Shown: positions 25,772 to 34,447, counted from the stretch's first letter. The stretch: 64,000 nt of DNA from JAWVZB01 sp033722375 (GCA_033722375.1 JAWVZB010000002.1:1-64000), one strand, 5' to 3'. Notes: generated by a model not told the origin, from the letters alone. A program made the numbers and translations.

Positions 25772-26858
25772 CGCTGGCCCGCTGGAACAGATCGGGGTTG
25801 CGGCCGATCCACTCGGCGTAGAAGGTGCCGAGGCCGAGCGCGACCCCGATCCCGGCCACGATCCAGAACCGCACGATGACGGTGGTCTCCTGCCAGCCCA
25901 ACAGCTCGAAGTGGTGGTGGATCGGGGCCATCCGGAAGAGCCGGCGTCCGAACGCCCGGAAGGCGAAGACCTGGATGATCACGCTCATGGTCTCGACCAC
26001 GTAGAGCCCGCCGAGCAGCACGAGCAGGAACTGGGTGTTGGTGGCCACGGCCATGGCCGCGAGCAGTCCGCCGAGCGCCAGGGAGCCGGTGTCCCCCATG
26101 AAGATGCGGGCCGGCGGGGCGTTGTGCCACAGGAAGCCCGCGCAGGCGGTCATGACGGCAGCCGCGATGATCGCGAGGTCCTGCCCGTCGGCCGAGAGCG
26201 TCGCGGCGACCTGGCTCGTGCAGGATTCGGCATCGGCGAGGAACAGATGGGTGCACGGGTTACGGAAGATCCAGAACGAGATCAGCGTGTAGGCGCCGAA
26301 CACCAGCGCTCCCGAGCCGGCGGCGAGCCCGTCGAGCCCGTCGGTGAGGTTGACGGCGTTGGACACGCCGGCCAGCAGGATGAACATCCAGATGAAGAAC
26401 ACGAACACTGGGATCGGCACGGCGATGTCACCGACCACCGAGATGTTCTGGGGGATCCCGGCGAGGCGCGGCCCGAGGAACGCGAACATGGCCGCGATCA
26501 GTCCCTGCCCGACGAACTTGGCGGTCTTGTTGAGCCCGAGGTTGCGGCGCATCCGAACCTTGATGAGGTCATCGGCGAACCCGACGATCGCCATCCCCGC
26601 GAAGGTGCCGAGCACGAGCAGCCCGACGGGGGTGAAACGTGCCTGGCCAACATGGGCGACGAGGTAGGCGATGATCGCCGCTCCGACGATCACGGTCCCG
26701 CCCATGGTGGGCGTGCCAGCCTTGGACTGATGCGCCTCGGGGCCCTCCTCGCGGATCATCTGCCCGAAGCCGCGCTCACGGAAGTAGCGCACCACCGCTG
26801 GCGCTCCGGCGAGTGACACGGCGAGGCCCACCGCCCCGGCGATCAGGATGGCGATCAT
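25764..26858 (-). CDS. mraY: Phospho-N-acetylmuramoyl-pentapeptide-transferase
   Basis: Polytopic membrane enzyme (364 aa) that links UDP-MurNAc-pentapeptide to undecaprenyl phosphate, forming lipid I. Motifs are KAGTPTMGGTVIV, the first aspartate motif GFADDLIKV, NLTDGLDGLAAGSG, FMGDTGSLALGGLLAA and APIHHHFELLGW, all in the expected order between about ten membrane helices. The ATG at 26858 overlaps the murF stop (ATGA). An insertion near residues 200-220 (CTHLFLADAESCTSQ) adds two cysteines in a predicted outer loop, which is unusual. Confidence 0.96.
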   Translation of the reverse strand: MIAILIAGAVGLAVSLAGAPAVVRYFRERGFGQMIREEGPEAHQSKAGTPTMGGTVIVGAAIIAYLVAHVGQARFTPVGLLVLGTFAGMAIVGFADDLIKVRMRRNLGLNKTAKFVGQGLIAAMFAFLGPRLAGIPQNISVVGDIAVPIPVFVFFIWMFILLAGVSNAVNLTDGLDGLAAGSGALVFGAYTLISFWIFRNPCTHLFLADAESCTSQVAATLSADGQDLAIIAAAVMTACAGFLWHNAPPARIFMGDTGSLALGGLLAAMAVATNTQFLLVLLGGLYVVETMSVIIQVFAFRAFGRRLFRMAPIHHHFELLGWQETTVIVRFWIVAGIGVALGLGTFYAEWIGRNPDLFQRASGG

Positions 26859-28249
26859 GAGCCAGTCCCTCCCCGGTGCTCCGCGAGACCCTGCGCCACC
26901 GCTTCGAGGCCACCGACGCGGCTCGCCTTCACGAGCACGACGTCGCCGTCCTCGACCTCGTCGCGAACGAGCGAGAGCGCCTCGTCGGCGTCGGACACCC
27001 TCCGCACGTCGTCCCCCCCTGCCGCGCGGCCGCCCTCCGCCATCGCCGCAGCGTCCTCGCCGACGACGATCAGGTGATCGACCCCCCGTTCGACCGCCTC
27101 CCGACCGGTGTCGCGGTGGTCACGCTCGTGGGTATCACCGATCTCGGCCATGACCCCGAGCACCGCCCAGGTCGAGCCAGTGCGCTCGACGCTCTGGAGC
27201 ATGTCCACCGCCGCCCGGACCGAGGTCGGATTCGCGTTGTAGGCGTCGTTCAACACGATCACGCCGCCGGCCTCGATCACCTCGCCCCGCCACTCGCTCA
27301 CCGGGGCGTCGCGGAGCGCTCCCGCAGCGGCCTCGAGGTCGACGCCCAGCGTGCCTGCGGCGGCCAGGGCCGCCAGGGCGTTCATGACCTGGTGGCGGCC
27401 CGCGACCGGCAACGTGGTCCGCACCTCGCCCCACGGGGTTCTGGCGGTGAACGTTGGCCGCGCGACCCGGTCGAGCGTGACCTCCGTGGCCGCGAAGTCG
27501 ATCGTGGCGACAGCCTCGTCTGGCGTCCCGTAGCGGAGCACCGCTGCGTCCGTGCGCGTCGCCATCCGGGACACTCGCTCGTCGTTGCCGTTGAGGATCG
27601 CGGTGCCGCCGGCCGGGAGCGCCTCGACGAGCTCGCCCTTCGCGGTCTCGATGGCGTCGATGTCGCCGAAGAGCTCGAGGTGGACACCGGCAACCGCTGT
27701 CACGATCCCGATGTCTGGCCGGACCAGCGGCATGAGCTCGGCGATGTGCCCGACCCCACGCGCCCCGACCTCGCTGACCACGACCTCGGAATCGGCTTCG
27801 AGCGCGAGCAGGGTCAGCGGCACGCCGAGCTCGTTGTTGAACGATCCCTGAGCGGCCACTGTGGGGCGGCCAGCTCCGACAGCAGCAGCCGTGAGATCCT
27901 TGGTGGTGGTCTTCCCGACCGATCCGGTGATCGCAACCGCGCGCGGGTCGACGCGATCGCGAACCGCGGCCGCGACCTGGCCGATCCCCTGCCAGGTGTC
28001 GTCGACGACCACCACCGTGGCCGTCGCGACCTCGACCGGACGCTCCGAGAGCACGATCACCGCTCCGTTGGCGACGGCCTCGTCGATGTAGTCGTGCCCG
28101 TCGGCGTTCTCGCCACGCAACGCGACGAAGAGGGCGTCACCCTCGATCTGCCGGGAGTCGGTCGCGACGGTTCGCGCCACGCGGGCGCCGTCACCCCGTA
28201 GGTCCCCGGAGGTGGCGGCGGCGATCGCGCGCGCGTCGAGCGGGATCAT
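26855..28249 (-). CDS. murF: UDP-N-acetylmuramoyl-tripeptide-D-alanyl-D-alanine ligase
   Basis: Mur ligase (464 aa) that adds D-Ala-D-Ala to the UDP-MurNAc-tripeptide. Seen are TDSRQIEGDALFVAL in the N-terminal substrate domain, the ATP loop ITGSVGKTTTKDL, VSEVGARGVGHIAEL, and NDAYNANPTSVRAAVDML in the C-terminal domain, a MurF hallmark. The ATG at 28249 overlaps the murE stop (ATGA). No D-Ala-D-Ala ligase gene (ddl) is in the window. Confidence 0.96.
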   Translation of the reverse strand: MIPLDARAIAAATSGDLRGDGARVARTVATDSRQIEGDALFVALRGENADGHDYIDEAVANGAVIVLSERPVEVATATVVVVDDTWQGIGQVAAAVRDRVDPRAVAITGSVGKTTTKDLTAAAVGAGRPTVAAQGSFNNELGVPLTLLALEADSEVVVSEVGARGVGHIAELMPLVRPDIGIVTAVAGVHLELFGDIDAIETAKGELVEALPAGGTAILNGNDERVSRMATRTDAAVLRYGTPDEAVATIDFAATEVTLDRVARPTFTARTPWGEVRTTLPVAGRHQVMNALAALAAAGTLGVDLEAAAGALRDAPVSEWRGEVIEAGGVIVLNDAYNANPTSVRAAVDMLQSVERTGSTWAVLGVMAEIGDTHERDHRDTGREAVERGVDHLIVVGEDAAAMAEGGRAAGGDDVRRVSDADEALSLVRDEVEDGDVVLVKASRVGGLEAVAQGLAEHRGGTGS

Positions 28250-29775
28250 GACAACACCTCGCGGGCGACCAACCGGTCGTCGAACGGGACGGTCCGATCG
28301 GCGAACTCCTGGCCGGTCTCGTGGCCCTTGCCCGCGATCAGCACGACGTCCCCGGCGACGGCCGCGTCGAGCGCGGTCTCGATGGCCTCACGGCGGTCGA
28401 CCTGACGGAGGATCTTCCCGGGCTCGGCGGCTCCCCGCGCCCCGCGTTCGACCGCGTCGAGGATGGCCTCGGGGTCCTCGCTCCGGGGGTTGTCGGACGT
28501 CAGGACCACGCGGTCCGCGCTGGCGGCGACCTCGCCGATCCGGGGACGCTTGTCGGGGTCGCGGTCGCCACCGGCCCCGACCACGACGTGCAGCGCCGCG
28601 TCCTCGGACATGAGCTCGCGTAGGGACGCGATCGTCGTCGCGAGCGCATCGGGGGTGTGGGCGTAGTCCACCAGCACGGTGAAGTCCTGCCCGGCGTCGA
28701 CCGGTTCCAGGCGACCCGGCACCCCCGAACAGGCACCGATGCCTGCGCGAACGGCTTCGGCCTCGAGTCCGATCTCGCGAGCTGCCAGGTAGGCGCCGAG
28801 CGCGTTCAGGGCGTTGTGTGCCCCGAGCAGGCGCGTGGAGAGCTCGATGTCCCCGTAGGGCCCCGAGATCCGGGCGCGGTTCCCCTGGAGCCCGGACTCG
28901 AGAGCGACGACCTGGTGGTCGGCATCGTCCGCGCGCCCGTAGGTGATGCAGGGCACCGTGGCTCGGTCGACGAGCTGACGGCCGTAGTCGTCGTCCACGC
29001 AGATCACGCCCCGCTCGGAGAGGTGCGGCGTGAACAACCGAGCCTTGGCGTCGAAGTAGGCCTCCATCGTTCCGTGCCAGTCGAGGTGGTCCTGGCTCAG
29101 GTTGGTGAAGACCGCGACGGCGTACCGGGTGCCGTCCACGCGCCGCAGGTCGAGGCCGTGGGAGGACACCTCCATCGCGACCGCGTCGGCGCCACGCGCC
29201 AGCATGGTGGCGAGCAGGCGCTGGAGGTCGGTGCTCTCGGGAGTGGTCCGCAGGCCGGGCTGCGCCTGACCGTGGATCCTGGTCTCGACGGTGCCGATGA
29301 CCCCGGTGCCGACCGCCGCCGCACCAAACGCCGACTCGAGGAGGTAGGTGGTGGTGGTCTTGCCGTTGGTCCCCGTCACCCCCACCACGTCGAGCGTCTC
29401 GCTCGGGTAGCCGTGCACGGCTGAAGCCGCCGGGCCCATCGCCGCCCGGACCGAGCTCACCTTGGCCTGTGGCAGGTCGACGTCGAGCCAACGCTCCACG
29501 AGCAGGGCTGCGGCCCCACGCTCGGCTGCCTCCCCGGCGTACTCGTGGCCGTCCGCGTTCTCGCCCGGCACGCAGCAGAAGAGCCAGCCGGGTTCGACAG
29601 TCCGGCTGTCGTGGGTGGCATCAACGAGCGGCACGTCGGCGCCCCGGAGCTCGGCGTGGGGCAGTGCCGCCGTCGCGGCGGTCAAGGTCGTCGTCACGAT
29701 GGCGTCTCGGGGACCCGGGATCGAGGGCAGGCTAACGGGGTGGCGCGGCGACACCGTGCAGCCACGTCCGGTCAC
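28246..29775 (-). CDS. murE: UDP-MurNAc-L-Ala-D-Glu:meso-diaminopimelate ligase
   Basis: Mur ligase (509 aa) adding the third stem-peptide residue. The ATP loop is GVTGTNGKTTTTYLLE, with SSHGLDLRRVDG and NLSQDHLDWHGTMEAYFDAKARLF downstream. The substrate-selecting motif is DNPR (in SDNPRSEDPE), the form that binds meso-diaminopimelate, so the wall is predicted to be DAP-type. Two starts are possible: GTG at 29775 with GAGGTGG four bases upstream, used here, or GTG at 29697, which removes 26 non-conserved residues. The pbpB stop is nine bases away. Confidence 0.95.
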   Translation of the reverse strand: MTGRGCTVSPRHPVSLPSIPGPRDAIVTTTLTAATAALPHAELRGADVPLVDATHDSRTVEPGWLFCCVPGENADGHEYAGEAAERGAAALLVERWLDVDLPQAKVSSVRAAMGPAASAVHGYPSETLDVVGVTGTNGKTTTTYLLESAFGAAAVGTGVIGTVETRIHGQAQPGLRTTPESTDLQRLLATMLARGADAVAMEVSSHGLDLRRVDGTRYAVAVFTNLSQDHLDWHGTMEAYFDAKARLFTPHLSERGVICVDDDYGRQLVDRATVPCITYGRADDADHQVVALESGLQGNRARISGPYGDIELSTRLLGAHNALNALGAYLAAREIGLEAEAVRAGIGACSGVPGRLEPVDAGQDFTVLVDYAHTPDALATTIASLRELMSEDAALHVVVGAGGDRDPDKRPRIGEVAASADRVVLTSDNPRSEDPEAILDAVERGARGAAEPGKILRQVDRREAIETALDAAVAGDVVLIAGKGHETGQEFADRTVPFDDRLVAREVLS

Positions 29776-29784
29776 CCGACCACC

Positions 29785-31716
29785 TCATGGCCCGGCGGCC
29801 TCGCCAGTCCCTTCCTCCGACGCCTGCTCACGCTCCGCCTCGAGGCGCTCCTGCTCACGCTGCGCTCGCCACTCCTGCTCGGTGCGTCTGGCGTCGGTGA
29901 GCGCGGCGTCGAGGGGCTGGGTCGTTGCCGCTGGAGAGACCTGCTGGTGCTTCAGGGCGAAACCCATCACCTCGGCGAACACGGGGGCGGCGACGACACC
30001 ACCCCAGATCGGATAGGGCTCGTCGACCATCACGGCAACGACCAGGCGCGGCTGGTCCACCGGCGCGAAGCCTACGAAGGTGGCCACGTACTGGCCCGAG
30101 TAGCCGCGCTCGCCGACCTTGGGCTTGCGGGCGGTCCCGGTCTTACCGGCGACCTCGTAGCCCGCGATGGCGGCGCGCTGGCCCGTGCCGTGGTCGGCTG
30201 CCACGACGCCCCCGAGGATCTGCCGGAGTTGCGCCGCGGTCCGGGTGCTGATGATCCGCCGGCCGCCGCCGTCGGCGGCGAGCGGTTCGAGGCGGCCGTC
30301 CTCGCCGACCGTGCCACGCAGGATGCGGGGCGGGACGGCCACGCCGTCGTTTGCGATCGTTGCGTAGAAGCTCGCCGCCTGGAGGAGGGTGGTGGCGACG
30401 CCCTGCCCGATGGCGATCGTCGGGAGACTCGTCTTCCACCAGTCCTCGACCGGCATCAAGAGCCCGGGTGCCTCGCCGGGGAAGCCGGTCCCGAGGGTCT
30501 GGCCGTACCCGAACTCACGCAGATAGTGGTGGAGACGCTCGGGGCCGAGCTCCTGCGCCACCATGATCGTCCCGACGTTCGACGAGGTCTCGATGATGCG
30601 CCGGAAGGTCATCTCTTCGGTCGGGTGCTCGTGCGAATCCGAGAAGCGCTTGCCGCCGGCCTCGATCTCGTCCGCGACCTCGTAGGTGCTGTCCGGCGTG
30701 GCCACCCCCTCCTCCAGGACCGCGGCGGCCGTGATCGCCTTCTGCACCGATCCCGGTTCGAAGACGTCGGTCACCGCCCGGTTGCGCCACGCCTCCTTCT
30801 CGCCGCCCACGAGCTCGTTCGGGTCGAAGCCGGGGGCGGAGGCCATCGCCAGGACCTCGCCGGTGGCGACGTCGAGCACCACCACGCTGGCGCCGACCGC
30901 GTCGTAGTCGGCGACCGCGCCGGCGGCAGCCTGCTCCGCCACGTACTGGATCTCACGGTCGATCGTGAGCACGAGGTCGGTTCCCGGCGTCGGCGGCGCG
31001 AGCTCACGGACCCCCGACGCGATGTCGAGACCGCCGGGCGCCTTCTCGGCCACGAGCTGACCGGGGGTCCCACGCAGGAGACGGTCGTGCTGGAGCTCGA
31101 GTCCGTGGAGACCGGCTCCGTCGATGCCGGTGAAACCGACCACCTGACCCGCCAGGCCGCCGCCCGGGTAGACGCGATGCGGCTCGGTGAGCACCCCCAC
31201 CCCGGGCACCTCGAGTGCGAGGACACGCTCGCCGACCTCCCAGTCGAGCTGACGGCCGAGGTAGACGAAGTGAGAGTCCTGTCGCAGCAGCGTCTCGATC
31301 TCTGCAGCCGGCCGGTCCAGCACGGGGGCCAACGCCGCGGCTGCGGCCTCCGGCTCCATGGCAGGTGGCTTGACGAGCCCGTCGGGGGTGGTCTCCGAAC
31401 GGAAGCGGCGCGGGTCGGCGTACACGGTGGCCGAGTCGACAGAGGTCGCCAGCACGTCACCCTGGCGGTCGTAGAGCCGGCCGCGCTGTGCCGGCAGCTC
31501 CACCACCCGCGAGCGCTGCTCGGCACCCCGCACTGCCCATCGCTCGGCATCGAGCACCTGGACGGACACGAGCCGCCCCACGACGACGAGGAACACCACC
31601 ACGAACGCGAGCGTGAGGGCCAGCGACCGGCGGCCGACCGTCGTGGCGGGGAGACGGATCCGGCGTCGACGGATGCGGGCACCCCGTGGCGTCCGCTGTG
31701 ACCGCGCCGTGGTCAC
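29785..31716 (-). CDS. pbpB: Septal class B penicillin-binding protein (FtsI/PBP2b type)
   Basis: Bitopic transpeptidase (643 aa) that crosslinks septal peptidoglycan with FtsW. A basic N-terminus and one membrane helix (about 30-52) are followed by the dimerisation/pedestal domain (QRGRLYDRQGDVLA). The transpeptidase domain has the SxxK motif as SVQK (S323, K326), the SxN motif in ETSSNVGT, and KTGTA at 525-529. The more usual second residue in the SxxK motif is T (STxK), so SVQK is a mild variant. The C-terminal 50 residues are Glu/Arg-rich and probably disordered. The GTG start at 31716 follows the ftsL stop by one base. Confidence 0.95.
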   Translation of the reverse strand: MTTARSQRTPRGARIRRRRIRLPATTVGRRSLALTLAFVVVFLVVVGRLVSVQVLDAERWAVRGAEQRSRVVELPAQRGRLYDRQGDVLATSVDSATVYADPRRFRSETTPDGLVKPPAMEPEAAAAALAPVLDRPAAEIETLLRQDSHFVYLGRQLDWEVGERVLALEVPGVGVLTEPHRVYPGGGLAGQVVGFTGIDGAGLHGLELQHDRLLRGTPGQLVAEKAPGGLDIASGVRELAPPTPGTDLVLTIDREIQYVAEQAAAGAVADYDAVGASVVVLDVATGEVLAMASAPGFDPNELVGGEKEAWRNRAVTDVFEPGSVQKAITAAAVLEEGVATPDSTYEVADEIEAGGKRFSDSHEHPTEEMTFRRIIETSSNVGTIMVAQELGPERLHHYLREFGYGQTLGTGFPGEAPGLLMPVEDWWKTSLPTIAIGQGVATTLLQAASFYATIANDGVAVPPRILRGTVGEDGRLEPLAADGGGRRIISTRTAAQLRQILGGVVAADHGTGQRAAIAGYEVAGKTGTARKPKVGERGYSGQYVATFVGFAPVDQPRLVVAVMVDEPYPIWGGVVAAPVFAEVMGFALKHQQVSPAATTQPLDAALTDARRTEQEWRAQREQERLEAEREQASEEGTGEAAGP

Positions 31717-31717
31717 C

Positions 31718-32155
31718 TCAGCGCTCCGCGGACAAGACCGGCTTCATGGGGTCGGTCGTCTCGCCGGGGGCGACCAGCTCCTCGCGTGACCGCCCGTCGG
31801 CCGGTAGGGACCGTTGCACGAGGAGGTAGCGGGGGGAATCGGCGGGGATCATCCCGAGCTTCTCGGCGGCCCGGCGCACCCGGTCGGGGTCCTCAAGCCG
31901 TGCGACCTCAGCGACGAGGAGTCCGTACTTCCGCTCCGCCTCGACCACCTCCCGCTCGAGGGTGCGGGCGGCCACCGCATCACCCGCGGCGAGCGCGTTC
32001 AGCGACACCGCCCCGAACACGGTCGCCCCCGCGACCAGGAGGTAGAGGAGCGTGAAGGCGACCACGTGTCGCGTCCGCGGCGGGGAGACGACGCGCAGGT
32101 GAGGGCGCCGTTGGCCCCGCGACCGGCGACGGGTCGGTACAGGGAGGGCGGTCAT
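31718..32155 (-). CDS. ftsL: Cell-division protein FtsL (septum formation initiator-like)
   Basis: A 145-aa bitopic protein. A basic, arginine-rich cytoplasmic tail (1-35) is followed by one membrane helix (about 37-58) and a leucine-zipper-like coiled coil (ERKYGLLVAEVARLEDPDRV), ending in RRAAEKLGMIPADSPRY, the pattern seen in FtsL and FtsB. It is called FtsL from its position between rsmH and pbpB. The ATG at 32155 overlaps the rsmH stop (ATGA). Confidence 0.85.
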   Translation of the reverse strand: MTALPVPTRRRSRGQRRPHLRVVSPPRTRHVVAFTLLYLLVAGATVFGAVSLNALAAGDAVAARTLEREVVEAERKYGLLVAEVARLEDPDRVRRAAEKLGMIPADSPRYLLVQRSLPADGRSREELVAPGETTDPMKPVLSAER

Positions 32156-33117
32156 CTCTCCCCCCCGGAGAGCTTGCGCACGGCCCGGAGCCGGGCGGCG
32201 GAGGCGCGACGGTTGCTGCTGATCTCGTCGTCCCCCGGCCGCTCCGGCTTCCGGATCACGTGCTCGACGATGGGGACGCGGCCGCAGGCGCACACCGGGA
32301 GTCCCGGCGGGCAGATGCACCCGCTGGCCGCGTCGGCGAAGGTCCGCTTCACGATGCGGTCCTCCAAACTGTGGTAGGCGAGCACGGCTGCCACGCCGCG
32401 GGGGCGCAGCCGTGCGATCGCTCGCGGCAACGCGCTTTCGAGGGCCGCGAGCTCGTCGTTGACCTCGAGGCGGATGGCCTGGAAGGTCCTCGTGGCCGGG
32501 TGCCCGCCCGTGCGGCGGGTCGCGGCGGGGATGGCGTGCTTGACCACGTCCGCGAGCGCGGTGGTGGTGGTGAGCGGTCGGGCCTCGACGATCGCGTGGG
32601 CGATACGGCGGGCGAAGCGCTCTTCGCCGTACTCGCGGATCACCTGGGTGAGCCGGTCCAGGTCGTAGTCGTTGACCACGTCGGCCGCGGTACGAGCGGC
32701 ATCGGGCCCCATCCGCATGTCGAGCGGACCCTCGTGGCGGTAGCTGAAGCCCCGATCGGGTTGGTCGACGTGCATCGAGGAGATGCCGAGGTCGAAGAGC
32801 ACCCCGGCGATCGCGGTGACGCCCTGCTCGTCGAGGACGTCGTCGAGCTCGTCGTAGCGTGCCTGGATGGGTGTAAAGGCGACGCCATCGACCTGGGCCA
32901 TCCGGTCGCGGGCGAGCGCGAGCGCGTCGGGGTCGCGGTCGATGCCGAGGACGTGGACGGAGGCCCCGCGGTCCCGACGGGCACGAGCGATCGCCGCGGC
33001 GTGTCCGCCAGCGCCAACGGTCGCGTCGACGATCACCCCGGCGGGGACGTCGAGGAACAGCTCGACGACCCGGTCCAGCATCACCGGGACGTGTGCGTCG
33101 GGTGTTGACGCCACCAC
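32152..33117 (-). CDS. rsmH: 16S rRNA (cytosine-1402-N4)-methyltransferase
   Basis: SAM-dependent methyltransferase (MraW) acting on C1402 of 16S rRNA. It shows HVPVMLDRVVELF, the SAM-binding VDATVGAGGHAAAI, LFDLGISSMHVDQPDRGFSYR, RTFQAIRLEVNDEL, and VLAYHSLEDRIVKRTF. A cysteine cluster near the C-terminus (GCICPPGLPVCACG) is typical of the family. Two GTG starts are possible. The one at 33117 has GGGGGAGGAG four bases upstream and is used here (321 aa). The one at 33135 overlaps the mraZ stop (GTGA) but lacks a ribosome site. Confidence 0.95.
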   Translation of the reverse strand: MVASTPDAHVPVMLDRVVELFLDVPAGVIVDATVGAGGHAAAIARARRDRGASVHVLGIDRDPDALALARDRMAQVDGVAFTPIQARYDELDDVLDEQGVTAIAGVLFDLGISSMHVDQPDRGFSYRHEGPLDMRMGPDAARTAADVVNDYDLDRLTQVIREYGEERFARRIAHAIVEARPLTTTTALADVVKHAIPAATRRTGGHPATRTFQAIRLEVNDELAALESALPRAIARLRPRGVAAVLAYHSLEDRIVKRTFADAASGCICPPGLPVCACGRVPIVEHVIRKPERPGDDEISSNRRASAARLRAVRKLSGGER

Positions 33118-33131
33118 CGCGCTCCTCCCCC

Positions 33132-33554
33132 TCACAGGCTCAACACGCCATCGAGGTTCGCGAAGTCGTCCTCGACCTCGCTTCGGTACTCGTCCCAGCG
33201 CGCCCGGTCCCAGATCTCGAGCTTGTAGTCGGCGCCGTTGATGGTGAGCTCCTTCTCGAGTCCCGCGTACTCGCGCAGGCGGGGCGGGATGGTGACCCGT
33301 CCCTGACCGTCAGGGACCTCCTCGTGCGCCCCGGCGAGGACCGTTCGCATGAAGGCCCGGGTGCGCTGATCCTCCCGCGGCAACTCCCGCCACTCCTCCA
33401 CCCGACGCTCGAAGGTCGAACGTGGGTAGACGTCGATGCAGCGATCCTGCGCGGGGACGAAGACGAGACCGCCGTTGAGCCGGTCACGGAACTTGGCAGG
33501 CAGGATCACACGCCCCTTGGCGTCCAGCGTGTGCTGGTGCTCTCCGAGGAACAC
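33132..33554 (-). CDS. mraZ: Transcriptional regulator MraZ
   Basis: A 140-aa protein with two SpoVT/AbrB-like halves, each with the conserved DxKGR-type motif: TLDAKGRVILPAKFRDRL and DGQGRVTIPPRLREYAG. MraZ forms ring-shaped oligomers and represses its own dcw operon by binding short GTGG-type direct repeats. Such repeats are visible upstream at 33622-33657. The GTG at 33554 was chosen because translation from it begins VFLGEHQHTLD, the normal MraZ N-terminus. It is the first gene of the dcw cluster. Confidence 0.95.
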   Translation of the reverse strand: MFLGEHQHTLDAKGRVILPAKFRDRLNGGLVFVPAQDRCIDVYPRSTFERRVEEWRELPREDQRTRAFMRTVLAGAHEEVPDGQGRVTIPPRLREYAGLEKELTINGADYKLEIWDRARWDEYRSEVEDDFANLDGVLSL

Positions 33555-33621
33555 GTGACCATCCCGTCCTTCCCGACCCCGGGGCCGATCCACACCGGAC
33601 CGTCCCACGGCACAGGTTGCT

Positions 33622-33657
33622 CTCCACTTCGCTCCACTTTATGCCCCAGAACTCCAC
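33622..33657 (-). promoter_or_regulatory. MraZ-type operator boxes (three GTGGAG repeats)
   Basis: On the minus strand GTGGAG occurs at 33652-33657, 33632-33637 and 33622-33627. Starts are therefore spaced exactly 20 and 10 bp, and the two proximal copies extend to AAGTGGAG. MraZ is known to bind tandem GTGG-type boxes spaced by one helical turn. The boxes flank and overlap the -10 of the mraZ promoter, consistent with autorepression. Confidence 0.7.
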
Positions 33658-33664
33658 ACGTCAA
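33636..33664 (-). promoter_or_regulatory. Candidate promoter of the dcw operon (mraZ promoter)
   Basis: Minus-strand TTGACG (33659-33664) is followed after exactly 17 bases by TAAAGT (33636-33641). A second TTGACG sits immediately upstream (33665-33670). Transcription would begin near 33630, leaving about 75 bases of leader before mraZ. The overlap with the GTGGAG boxes supports the assignment. Confidence 0.65.
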
Positions 33665-33788
33665 CGTCAAAGGCGGTCGAGAGCAGCGGGAGGCCAGCCC
33701 AGAAGCCCCAAGAACGGCCCTGAGAAGCGAGATCTTGCCGTCAGGAGTGGTGGGGAGAGAAGTGGAGGAACACTGCCCCCGCTGGGCC

Positions 33789-34385
33789 TCAGCCGTCGCC
33801 GAGCTGGCGGATCCCGCCGGACCAGATCGCGGCCAGGGTGCGGACAGCCGCCGCGCGCTCCTCGCCCGCCACCGAGTCGAACCGGGCGGTGGCGTAGCCC
33901 TCCACCATCGCGACGAGCGCGCCCGCCGCCACCTGGGCATCGTGCTCGGTGGTCTCGGTGACGGGGGCGAGCTGCTCGGCGACCCGCTCGATGTAGCCGC
34001 GCCGCACGGCCTTGAGACGCTGGCGGAACTCGGGCTCGAGCGCGGACGCCTCGAGCCAGGTGCGGATGACGTCGGCTTCCCCGATGAACACCTCGACGAA
34101 CCGTGAGAGCACGTCCTCGACCGTGGCGGTGACGTCCTCACCGTCCCAGGGCTCGGCAGCAACGGCAGCGAGCGCCTCGGCCGTGTCGTCGACCAGCGCG
34201 TCGAGGACAGCGGCCTTGTTGTCGTAGTAGGTGTAGAAGGTGCCGTGGCTCACCCCTGCCGCGGCAACGACGTCCTCCACCCGCGCTGCCGCATAGCCGT
34301 GCTCGGCGAACACCTCTCGGGCGGCCACGCGCAGCCGTTCGGCCGTCGCGGCGCCGCGCCGGGTCCGTATCGTCGACTCCTCCAC
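33789..34385 (-). CDS. TetR/AcrR-family transcriptional regulator
   Basis: A 198-aa one-component repressor. The N-terminal helix-turn-helix domain (about 10-60) reads ERLRVAAREVFAEHGYAAARVEDVVAAAGVSHGTFYTYYDNK, the classic TetR pattern with YYxxK. The all-helical C-terminal ligand domain is not assignable to a ligand. The GTG start at 34385 has AGGAAGG six bases upstream; the longer frame overlaps the divergent gene. A perfect 12-bp palindrome lies 19 bases upstream and probably serves as its own operator. The divergent neighbour is the small zinc-ribbon protein at 34509. Confidence 0.93.
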   Translation of the reverse strand: MEESTIRTRRGAATAERLRVAAREVFAEHGYAAARVEDVVAAAGVSHGTFYTYYDNKAAVLDALVDDTAEALAAVAAEPWDGEDVTATVEDVLSRFVEVFIGEADVIRTWLEASALEPEFRQRLKAVRRGYIERVAEQLAPVTETTEHDAQVAAGALVAMVEGYATARFDSVAGEERAAAVRTLAAIWSGGIRQLGDG

Positions 34386-34403
34386 GGTGTCCCTTCCTGG
34401 GTC

Positions 34404-34415
34404 CGGTTCGAACCG
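34404..34415. promoter_or_regulatory. Perfect 12-bp palindrome, candidate TetR operator
   Basis: CGGTTCGAACCG is a perfect palindrome centred about 25 bases before the TetR GTG. It overlaps a minus-strand TACGGT (34412-34417) that would be the -10 of the regulator gene, so a bound repressor would block its own transcription. Confidence 0.5.
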
Positions 34416-34447
34416 TAGCGCGAGCCGCTCCGTCGGCCGGAAGAGCA

